From assembly GCA_012838505.1 (NCBI GenBank), contig DUPD01000048.1:1-64000 (forward strand): 64,000 nt of DNA, read 5' to 3'. The notes under the pieces are model-generated. The model saw only the letters and a program-made list of their open reading frames with translations, was not told the origin of the DNA and did no database searches. Within the stretch, counting starts at the first letter, position 1. Each line of letters opens with the position of its first letter. This DNA comes from Bacilli bacterium. GTDB lineage: Bacteria > Bacillota > Bacilli > Bacillales > Amphibacillaceae. Shown in pieces: positions 33,472-41,742 of this stretch. Both the position numbers and the translations under genes were made by a program.

Positions 33472-33656
33472 TTGATCAACTCCGATTAATTAATACTGCT
33501 AGTCTATCACAAATTAGCTAATCAATCACAAGAGACAAAAGCCTATTTTTGTAACTATCTATTTAGGCAAACATAAGATAAACAGAGTAAGCGAACAGAA
33601 TCACAACGGCGTAAACTCGTATTTAAATAAAACTAATAAATGTGTGGTGAAAAATT

Positions 33657-34100
33657 ATGTCCATGCCAAATATTCCTGATATTGACCCGAAAATTACCCT
33701 TGATCATTGCCAAACGGTTGAACTATTGCTTTCCTCAATCGCATTAGAAGAGATTGGCTTATCTCACATCCTAAATGCTGAAGGAGAAAAGCTACAATTA
33801 TTTTTGAAAACAGATCCAAAATGTTTAGGAGACTTCCTCAAGATTAACGATAGTGTCCATAAAACACTGAGAACGATTGTCAAATCGCAAATACTACTCC
33901 ATTTCAAATTGGAAGATGTCATTACTTTAGACAGAGAAGAATGTCATAAGAAGCCAGGTAAATATAAAATGCTTCCGGAAAATTTAAATCCGAAAGCATT
34001 TAGAGTTAATCATGATTTATTTAGTTTTCTATGCATTAACAGCTTGAGGTTTTTCCTCTTCTTGCTTTCCTTTTTCAAACAAGCTCTTAAAGCGGCTTGA
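33657..34100 (+). CDS. Conserved Firmicutes protein, possible spore/cell-surface domain
   Basis: LLSSIALEEIGLSHILNAEGEKLQLFLK resembles domain found alone or fused to collagen-like spore-surface proteins; natural C-terminus uncertain. Confidence 0.5.
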   Translation: MSMPNIPDIDPKITLDHCQTVELLLSSIALEEIGLSHILNAEGEKLQLFLKTDPKCLGDFLKINDSVHKTLRTIVKSQILLHFKLEDVITLDREECHKKPGKYKMLPENLNPKAFRVNHDLFSFLCINSLRFFLFLLSFFKQALKAA

Positions 34101-34541
34101 AATACCTAATAGTTTTTGTTGGAGATCCATTGCTGGCTCTAGATTACGAATACTGATTTGATAAGACCTAATCATCGCAATGGTTATAATGGGATCAATC
34201 AAGGCCCGCTTCAATACAGTTGTCAGAATATACGCACCGATAATCGCAAAAAATCCAAAAACAGTGCCGAGTCCAGGCGTATTTTCTGATAATATTCTAG
34301 AGACAAACATCAATGGAAAGGCAAAGACAAGAAAGGAAACAATGTTAAATACATAGATAAAGACAACAGACCCTGTAGCTGTCTTTAAGATTCCTTTCCA
34401 GCTCTGTGCATACAGGACAACTCCATCACTAGCAGACTTCCAAACAGACTCATCATACCCTTCTGCTTTACGCAAGAAAATATAGCCAACAATTGCTTCA
34501 TCGATATATCCACTACAATCACACCTTTTCCTGTTTTTCAA
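34029..34541 (-). pseudogene. Membrane protein, probably 5'-truncated
   Basis: Several TM segments; starts mid-domain-like (YIDEAIVGYIFLRKAEGYDESVWKSASDGVVLY) from a TTG with no RBS. Confidence 0.45.
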
Positions 34542-34597
34542 TTTTACGCAGCGATAATCATTTTAATGTGAAAAATTAACTCTTTTCTAGATTAAAG

Positions 34598-34634
34598 AAC
34601 CTCCTTAAGAAACCATACGTAACTTAAGGAGGTT
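34598..34634 (-). terminator. Terminator downstream of DUF4870-like gene
   Basis: AACCTCCTTAAG...CTTAAGGAGGTT. Confidence 0.75.
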
Positions 34635-34692
34635 TATTCTAATCTTATCAATCGTTTATTCAGATTAAACTGGTTTGTGTTCATTCCACGAT

Positions 34693-35094
34693 TCACGACT
34701 CTTTATTGATTTGCTCCTCAGCGATTTGACTGATGATCGGTAACTTAAAGTATTTATTTTGATATGCTTGCCACATCACATAAACCACTAAAATCATGGT
34801 GACAGGTGATAAAAGTAACCCTATCAACCAACCGATAAAAGGAATAAAAGATAAAACAGTATAAATTAGAATTAAAGCAACAGATAGACCAATAGATTGA
34901 ATCGCGTGATACCTGACAAATTTATTCTCTTTTTCAATCAAAAGAAAAATAATCCCCGTGACAAATCCAACTAAATAAGACAACATACCCGCTAAATTTT
35001 GTTCCATCCCTGATGACGTTGGTTGTTTTTTTTCTTCCACAGCCTCTTCTTCAAAAATCGTTTGTTTGCCCATATCTTTACTCATTACATTCAC
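34693..35094 (-). CDS. DUF4870-like (Tic20-like fold) membrane protein
   Basis: 133 aa; NLAGMLSYLVGFVTGIIFLLIEKENKFVRYHAIQSI; true start probably 35085 (MSKDMG). Confidence 0.8.
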   Translation of the reverse strand: MNVMSKDMGKQTIFEEEAVEEKKQPTSSGMEQNLAGMLSYLVGFVTGIIFLLIEKENKFVRYHAIQSIGLSVALILIYTVLSFIPFIGWLIGLLLSPVTMILVVYVMWQAYQNKYFKLPIISQIAEEQINKES

Positions 35095-35134
35095 TCCTCC
35101 TAAAAATTAATTATTTTTTATTCATTACATCTAG

Positions 35135-35167
35135 ATTGTAAAAAACTTAAGTTAAAACGGCGTTAAA
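35135..35167 (-). promoter_or_regulatory. Direct-repeat promoter A
   Basis: TTTAAC-GCCGT-TTTAAC-TTAAGTTTTT-TACAAT (minus strand), upstream of DUF4870-like gene. Confidence 0.8.
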
Positions 35168-35249
35168 TATACTATAAAAAGTGTTTTTTATAATGTTTCG
35201 CTGGAAAGTATGCATCACTTCAGTCGCAAAAAAGATAGATCCTCCAAAA

Positions 35250-35282
35250 TTTAACCTAGATTTAACCTTTAGACGCTATAAT
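35250..35282 (+). promoter_or_regulatory. Direct-repeat promoter B
   Basis: TTTAAC-CTAGA-TTTAAC-CTTTAGACGC-TATAAT, upstream of the response regulator. Confidence 0.8.
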
Positions 35283-35446
35283 GAGGTGAGTTTAATGATG
35301 GTAAATGAATTGAATTATTTTCTATTCTTGAAAATTCTGAATTATCATGTACTATATAGGTATATAATTAAATTAAAGACACCCTATCTAGTAAAAAGAT
35401 GATCGAGCCACTCTCTAAAACCACGTGCGAAAAGGAGGTGAATCAA

Positions 35447-36133
35447 ATGGAAAACGCATTGATTATGATCGTCGAGGATGAAGCTGGCATTCGTGAAATG
35501 ACTGAAAAATTTTTAGTGAAAGAAGGGTATCGAGTCGTTTCTTTTAGCAGTGGAGAAGAAGCGTTAGAAAATCTGACAGATACGAATCCACATTTGATCT
35601 TATTGGATATTGAAATGGACGGAATTGACGGCTTTACAGTCTGCCAAGAAATACGTAAAAAATTAACCGTACCTATCATCTTTTTAACGGTACGTCGTGA
35701 CACAATTGATAAAGTAAAATGTTTTGAGTATGGTGGCGACGATTATGTGACAAAGCCATTTGAATTTGAAGAATTACACGCTCGAATCAAAGCAAATATT
35801 AGGCGTTATTACACTTACCCCAAAGAAGATCGAGACATTTTAAAATACGGTAACTTGGAAGTGCATTTGCATAACTATAAGTGTTTTTTAAATGGCAAAT
35901 CTATCAATCTATCAACGAAAGAAATGGCTCTCCTTGTCTTTTTAGCCAAACATCCGAATCGAGTTTGGAGTCAAGAACAACTCTATGATCAAATTTGGCA
36001 AGAAGATGCGATTGGCAATTTTGAAACAGTGAAAGTGCACATCAATTATTTACGACGTAAACTGGAAGAAGATCCATCATCCCCAAAATATATTAAAACA
36101 GTTCGGGGATTCGGCTATTTATTCTCTGCATAG
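35447..36133 (+). CDS. OmpR/PhoB family response regulator
   Basis: RBS AAAAGGAGGTG then ATG 35447; REC IMIVEDEAGIREM...LLDIEMDGIDGF; winged helix VKVHINYLRRKLEEDPSSPKYIKTVRGFGYLF. Confidence 0.95.
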   Translation: MENALIMIVEDEAGIREMTEKFLVKEGYRVVSFSSGEEALENLTDTNPHLILLDIEMDGIDGFTVCQEIRKKLTVPIIFLTVRRDTIDKVKCFEYGGDDYVTKPFEFEELHARIKANIRRYYTYPKEDRDILKYGNLEVHLHNYKCFLNGKSINLSTKEMALLVFLAKHPNRVWSQEQLYDQIWQEDAIGNFETVKVHINYLRRKLEEDPSSPKYIKTVRGFGYLFSA

Positions 36134-36149
36134 TGGGAGGCAACGATCG

Positions 36150-39100
36150 GTGGACAAATTCATTTGTAAGATCACTTTATTTTTTGTCATCATTCTTTTT
36201 ATTGCTCTTTTTATAGGAGATCATGCTAACGCCCAAAATAGTAAACCGATTATCCTAGATAATGAAACAGATTGGATCGATTTATATCAAGGTAGTGATT
36301 TACTTAAGGATCGAAAAAGCAGTTTCTCCATCGATGATGTAACAACAGGCGACTTGGCTGATCAATTTGTTCCAGCCGATCAAATGGAACAAAAAATCGG
36401 CTTCTTTGATACGTCTACATGGATTCGATTTGAAGTAGACAATCAATCAGATCAACAGAGTTGGCTGCTCGAATTTGCCTTCCCTCTTATTTATAATCTG
36501 CAAATTTTCACCGAGGAAGATCACGAACTGGTCTCTCTTTTTCATACAGGGGCAGATTTTCCCTATCATCAGAGAGAAATTGATCATCGCAACTTTGTGT
36601 TTGAGTTGGATATAGAACCCGGGCAATCGAAGACCTATTATGTTGTCGCAGCTGGTGGCGGGGATCTCCATCCGCCAATTAGCATTTGGGATAATGATGC
36701 CTTTATCGGAAAAACGCAAAGAGAATTTACGTTACTCGGTATTTTTTACGGTGCAATCCTTGTGATGATTTTATATAATTTCTTTTTATATTTAAGCTTG
36801 CGATTTAAGAGTTATTTGTACTATGTACTCGTCATCACCTGTACACTCCTTGCAAAAATGTCGATTAACGGGGTTGGCTTTCAATACCTTTGGCCTCATT
36901 CACCTGTGTGGAATCGGACGGCCGCTCCTTTTTGGGTGGCTCTTGCCTGTATTTTCATTGTCTTTTTTACGAAAGTTTTCTTAAATGCTGGACACCACGT
37001 TCCTACCTTCAAAAAATTATTTTACCCATTAATTATTTTAAATAGTTTAGTTATTCTCTCAATGCCATTTTCTCAATATGTTGCTCTTTATTTTATGGTA
37101 TTAGCCTCTTTCACGACTTTCACTACTGTTTTAACCACAGCAGTTATCTGTCTTAGACGCGGTGTTAGGCAAGCGCGCTTCTATATTGTCGGTTGGTTTG
37201 TTTTCTTAACAGGTGTGTTTATTACCATTTTAGAAAGACTAGTGGTTCTGCCTTATTCGATTTATACCGAGTACGCCGGTCAATTTGCCATCACAGTTGA
37301 AGTCATTTTACTCTCTTTCGCCTTAGCAGATAGTTTTAATATCATGCGAAAAGAAAAAGCAATTGCAGAAAGAAAAGCAACAGAAAGTCAACAACTCGCT
37401 TTAGATAATTTAAGAAAAACGGACAAGCTGAAAGATGAATTTCTCGCCATCACTTCCCATGAGCTCAGGACCCCATTGTATGGCATCATCGGGATAGCAG
37501 AATCTCTTTATGATGGAGTAGCAGGCGAATTATCACTCGATTTAAAACAACAATTATCATTGATTGTCTCGAGTGGCCACCGGTTAATGGATTTAGTCAA
37601 TGAGATTTTAGACTTCTCTGAGTTAAAATATAATTCACTCAAACTGCAGCTAAAGCCTGTGTCAATCAATGGGGTGATTGATATTGTGATTGCCCTATCT
37701 AATCCTTTAGTAAAAGAAAAACCGATTCAACTCATCAACAAAATTGATCAACAATTGCCACCAGTCCGCGCTGATGAATACCGTTTACAGCAAGTCTTTT
37801 ATAATTTGATAGACAATGCAATCAAATATACTGATGAAGGTAAAATTACAATTTCGGCAACGCTCGAGAATAAGCAATTAATGATTCATGTGACCGATAC
37901 AGGCCAAGGCATTCCTGAAGATGAGCTAAATGTCATCTTTCAGCCATTTGAACAAGGTGATGCCTCCTTAACAAGAAATGTTGGTGGACTCGGAATTGGT
38001 CTTAATATTACAAAAAATTTAATCGATCTACATGGCGGACATCTAGATGTGCAGTCAACGGTTGGAAAAGGAACCACCTTTTCTATCGCTCTACCGCTAT
38101 TTCAAGATGCTGTTGCACCAGTAGAAAATATCAATGCTTTTAAAGAAGTCAGCTTAATTGAAGAAAATTTATTGGAAAATGGACAGCAGGAATTTGTTCA
38201 AATGGATATGGAATCAAATGATCAGAGACCAACCATTCTTATTGTGGATGATGAAACGGTTAATTTACAAGTCCTCACAAACCAACTTACACTAAATAAC
38301 TATCATGTGTTAGCTGCTCATAAAGGTGAAGATGCACTCGACATCATCGATCAACAAAAGATTGATTTAGTTATTTTAGATATTATGATGCCAGACATGT
38401 CCGGTTATGAAGTGAGCCAAACGATTCGGAAAAATTTTTCATTGATGGAATTACCTATTTTAATGTTGACTGCTAAAAATCAATTAGAGGATAAGTTCTT
38501 ATCATTTGAGGCTGGAGCAAATGATTATTTAGCGAAACCGTGCAATAAACAAGAACTGCTTTCACGAGTTAAAACGCTCATCCATGCGAAAAAACTAAGC
38601 GAGGATTTAATGATGTTGAATCAGGAATTGGGTGAGAGAGTTAAAGCGAGAACAAAAGAATTAGAGATAGTTAACAGCGATTTGAAAGTAATGAATGAGA
38701 AATTAATGAAGATGGCAGAATCAAGGCGTCAATTGCTATCAAATATTGCCCATGAATTAGGGTCACCAACGACAATTATTCACAACTACATGCAATCGAT
38801 TCAAAAAGGATTAGTCGCTCTTGATGATCAACATTATCAAAAACTCGTCTTCGATAAAATAAATGTCCTAAATCGATTGATTAATGACCTTTTTGACTTG
38901 TCAAAACTTGAAGCTGGGAAATCAGATTTAAATATTAAAGAGATTCGATTAGATGAATGGCTAGAACAAGTTTACTATCAAGCGGAATTAACGACAGAAT
39001 TACAAAATAGAATCTTTAGAAAGCCATCTGTTCCCGCTTCATTTAGACATTATATTTGTTATATCGATATCGAACGAATGGATCAACTGTTCTCCAACCT

Positions 39101-39422
39101 CATATCGAATGCGATAAAAAGTACGGATGAAGAAACTGGAGAAATCGCCATTGATGCACACTTAAAAAGTGACACTAGCGTCATCATTTTAGTAAGGGAT
39201 AATGGGATAGGGATCAGAGAAGATATTTTACCGGATATTTTCGACCGATTTTATAAAGGGCCGAATCGAAAATCAAACCGCAGACAAAATGGTGCGGGTT
39301 TAGGATTAGCGATTGTTAAACAAATTATAAAAAGTCATCGCGGTAAGATCAGTGTGGAAAGTGAACTCGGTGTGGGAACTGAATTTACGATTACGCTGCC
39401 TCTCATTAAAAGGCCAATTTAG
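36150..39422 (+). CDS. Hybrid histidine kinase: 7TMR-DISM sensor - HK - REC - HK
   Basis: 1090 aa; DISMED2-like and 7TM regions; SHELRTPLYGI + HATPase; REC ILIVDDETVNLQVL...VILDIMMPDMSGYEV; second kinase AHELGSPTTI + HATPase GAGLGLAIVKQI. Confidence 0.92.
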   Translation: MDKFICKITLFFVIILFIALFIGDHANAQNSKPIILDNETDWIDLYQGSDLLKDRKSSFSIDDVTTGDLADQFVPADQMEQKIGFFDTSTWIRFEVDNQSDQQSWLLEFAFPLIYNLQIFTEEDHELVSLFHTGADFPYHQREIDHRNFVFELDIEPGQSKTYYVVAAGGGDLHPPISIWDNDAFIGKTQREFTLLGIFYGAILVMILYNFFLYLSLRFKSYLYYVLVITCTLLAKMSINGVGFQYLWPHSPVWNRTAAPFWVALACIFIVFFTKVFLNAGHHVPTFKKLFYPLIILNSLVILSMPFSQYVALYFMVLASFTTFTTVLTTAVICLRRGVRQARFYIVGWFVFLTGVFITILERLVVLPYSIYTEYAGQFAITVEVILLSFALADSFNIMRKEKAIAERKATESQQLALDNLRKTDKLKDEFLAITSHELRTPLYGIIGIAESLYDGVAGELSLDLKQQLSLIVSSGHRLMDLVNEILDFSELKYNSLKLQLKPVSINGVIDIVIALSNPLVKEKPIQLINKIDQQLPPVRADEYRLQQVFYNLIDNAIKYTDEGKITISATLENKQLMIHVTDTGQGIPEDELNVIFQPFEQGDASLTRNVGGLGIGLNITKNLIDLHGGHLDVQSTVGKGTTFSIALPLFQDAVAPVENINAFKEVSLIEENLLENGQQEFVQMDMESNDQRPTILIVDDETVNLQVLTNQLTLNNYHVLAAHKGEDALDIIDQQKIDLVILDIMMPDMSGYEVSQTIRKNFSLMELPILMLTAKNQLEDKFLSFEAGANDYLAKPCNKQELLSRVKTLIHAKKLSEDLMMLNQELGERVKARTKELEIVNSDLKVMNEKLMKMAESRRQLLSNIAHELGSPTTIIHNYMQSIQKGLVALDDQHYQKLVFDKINVLNRLINDLFDLSKLEAGKSDLNIKEIRLDEWLEQVYYQAELTTELQNRIFRKPSVPASFRHYICYIDIERMDQLFSNLISNAIKSTDEETGEIAIDAHLKSDTSVIILVRDNGIGIREDILPDIFDRFYKGPNRKSNRRQNGAGLGLAIVKQIIKSHRGKISVESELGVGTEFTITLPLIKRPI

Positions 39423-39444
39423 TAAATGAAATTTTTCAAAAGAA

Positions 39445-39483
39445 AATGTCATTCAGTGAAACTCAAATTCACTGAATGACATT
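39445..39483. terminator. Bidirectional terminator
   Basis: AATGTCATTCAGTGAA...TTCACTGAATGACATT then CTTTTTT. Confidence 0.85.
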
Positions 39484-39488
39484 CTTTT

Positions 39489-40061
39489 TTACTCTTCGGT
39501 TTCCATCGGGACAAATATAATCGTAACTGTCGTATTATATTCTTCCTCTTCAGCTAAAGTGTTTACCGTAACAGTTAAGTTTCCATCATTTCTCTCTGCG
39601 CTAAAGGTTTTATTTAGTAAGCCTTCTCCTGCAAACTCCATTATATTTGGTTCCGAAGTAAATACGGTACTACTGTTAAAATAATTTTCATATAATGACA
39701 TGACGTCATCATTCGATGCGTTTGTTGCATAAACGACTGAAACATTTCCTTGAATCGAACTTGATTGATATACACTTGCATCATCAGTAATAGGTATATC
39801 TCCCGGAAGAGCATCAGGGACACTTAAATTTTGTCCGAAAGACATTCCTTCGTCATCTTCATCCATGCCAAACCCTTCAAAGTGGACCTGACCTTCATCT
39901 TCATCAAGTGTGATACTATGTGTACCGCCTTCCCCATCTGTGAATGTCACACCATCTTTTGAAAGTTTCAGCTTATTCCCATCACCAATCGGAATATTAA
40001 AGCAACCTGTAAGAATAATAAGAGCAGTTCCCAACAATAAAACTTTTTGTATCATTTTCAC
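39489..40061 (-). CDS. Putative lipoprotein
   Basis: 190 aa; lipobox LIILTGCFN. Confidence 0.8.
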   Translation of the reverse strand: MKMIQKVLLLGTALIILTGCFNIPIGDGNKLKLSKDGVTFTDGEGGTHSITLDEDEGQVHFEGFGMDEDDEGMSFGQNLSVPDALPGDIPITDDASVYQSSSIQGNVSVVYATNASNDDVMSLYENYFNSSTVFTSEPNIMEFAGEGLLNKTFSAERNDGNLTVTVNTLAEEEEYNTTVTIIFVPMETEE

Positions 40062-40077
40062 TTTGTAATGCCTCCTT

Positions 40078-41301
40078 TTAATTTAATAATTCATCTGAGA
40101 ATTCTAAATCAACGGTCATACCGACTTGATTTGGATAGGTGCCTTCTCCCTCGGGAGCAATAAAGAACACCGACGTTCCATGCCAACTCCCTGTTCCATA
40201 ATCATCATTAAAGGAAAATTCAAGCTCAGCCAACACATTTGGCTTTATAATTCCTTCTATTGCAACATAGTGAATATCAGCTTGATAATCTTCTAGAAAA
40301 TCAAGATGTTTAATAATCGCTTCATTGATGGATGTATCTGTTAAAAACGTCCCAGACCAACTTGAATAAGTCGGCATATCCAATTCATTTACCAAGTACC
40401 ACTCATACGGAAAAATCCGTGGGAATCCGTGTCTGACATGCAGTAGATCGATTTCTCCACTTCGAATCTTATCAATACTCGATATCACTTGACTCTGATC
40501 AAATAAATCATCATTGTCTCTCACTCGGCTCAATGTCTGGTCGTAATCACTCGGCAGTGAACGTGTTCGATTTTGTGCAACTTGGGTGGTACCCTGCATT
40601 TCAGCTAACTCTTCTTCTGAGACCATCGTGTCAGGATCTTCACCGTAAGTTTCACCATCAGAACTGGGCAAAATTATTGTACTGACTCTGATCACACCAT
40701 CATCATCTGTATAATATTCAAAAGACCCGTCCCACTGTTCATAACCATAATCTTGGCTAAACTCTGTGAGATGCACGAGATCATTTCCTTCACCATAATG
40801 TTCATGGGTGACATTCTCGAACTGCGTCCCAACATAATGGGCTACCGTCTCAACATCTAGTGGAAGCCTAAAGTAAAACTGTGCTTCGTACTGATTCGCA
40901 TTATGATCAGCTGCATTATCCTCGACTAAGACCCAATGATAAGGAACATCTAGATAGATCCCATTCGGCAACTCTATCCTCTCAAACCCTTTTGCTGTCA
41001 ACCATTCATCAAAAGGAAGATGCCCAGTTTGCTCGCTGGAACTTTCGCTAGCCTCATCTGCACTTTCATTTTGATCATCGCTCGGAGCTTCCTCGTCGTC
41101 TTCTACCAAATTCTCTTGATCTAGATTCTCACTCTCCTCTTCTAGATTTTGATCGTCGCCTTCAATTTCGGCTGTCTCTTTATCCAGTTGCTGATCCAGT
41201 AGTTGACCAGCTTTATCTAACAAGTCCCCTACTTCATCACAACCAGATAGTAATAACATTAAAAAACTACTGAAAATAATCATTATCCATTTTTTCTTCA
41301 T
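40078..41301 (-). CDS. Putative lipoprotein
   Basis: 407 aa; lipobox LLLSGCDE; long acidic linker. Confidence 0.8.
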   Translation of the reverse strand: MKKKWIMIIFSSFLMLLLSGCDEVGDLLDKAGQLLDQQLDKETAEIEGDDQNLEEESENLDQENLVEDDEEAPSDDQNESADEASESSSEQTGHLPFDEWLTAKGFERIELPNGIYLDVPYHWVLVEDNAADHNANQYEAQFYFRLPLDVETVAHYVGTQFENVTHEHYGEGNDLVHLTEFSQDYGYEQWDGSFEYYTDDDGVIRVSTIILPSSDGETYGEDPDTMVSEEELAEMQGTTQVAQNRTRSLPSDYDQTLSRVRDNDDLFDQSQVISSIDKIRSGEIDLLHVRHGFPRIFPYEWYLVNELDMPTYSSWSGTFLTDTSINEAIIKHLDFLEDYQADIHYVAIEGIIKPNVLAELEFSFNDDYGTGSWHGTSVFFIAPEGEGTYPNQVGMTVDLEFSDELLN

Positions 41302-41356
41302 AAAACCGCCCTCCTTTTATGCCATTTAATTCAAGACATAATCATTGATCATCTTC

Positions 41357-41389
41357 ACTATAAAATATGTAAGTTAAAACGGCGTTAAG
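41357..41389 (-). promoter_or_regulatory. Direct-repeat promoter C
   Basis: CTTAAC-GCCGT-TTTAAC-TTACATATTT-TATAGT (minus strand), upstream of lipoprotein operon. Confidence 0.8.
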
Positions 41390-41404
41390 AATTGAGGATT
41401 TTAT

Positions 41405-41509
41405 AAAGAAATTGCATTTGAGGTCGGTATTGGTGATGCCCCATATTTTAATCGGTTGTTTAAGAAGAAAACAGACATGACACCTTTAGATTATCGAAAA
41501 AACGGCTAG
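41405..41509 (+). pseudogene. C-terminal remnant of AraC-family regulator
   Basis: KEIAFEVGIGDAPYFNRLFKKKTDMTPLDYRKNG*. Confidence 0.75.
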
Positions 41510-41742
41510 AATGTTTTTGTAAGATTGATATTGCTTGACGGAGTAATTTGAGTTAAGTAAGCTTGTTAAGAGTAGTCATAATTGGTTATTCACTAGGAAG
41601 TTTTTGATTATTAGAGCATCTATTACATGGACTGTATCTTTTTTTAAAAAAACTACTCTAGTTCATATTCAGTTAATATTTGCATGTTACGCTATTTTTG
41701 TTATTTTTGTTGATGAAATTTTTTTAAAGGGAGATACACGAT

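Noticed and set aside
36447-36719. Minus-strand ORF inside the hybrid kinase gene
   Set aside because: Antisense to the sensor domain coding sequence without independent support.
41640-41742. Possible extra copy of the direct-repeat promoter before the ABC exporter (AGTTAATATTTGCATGTTACG)
   Set aside because: Spacing and hexamers do not fit the 6-5-6-10-6 architecture.
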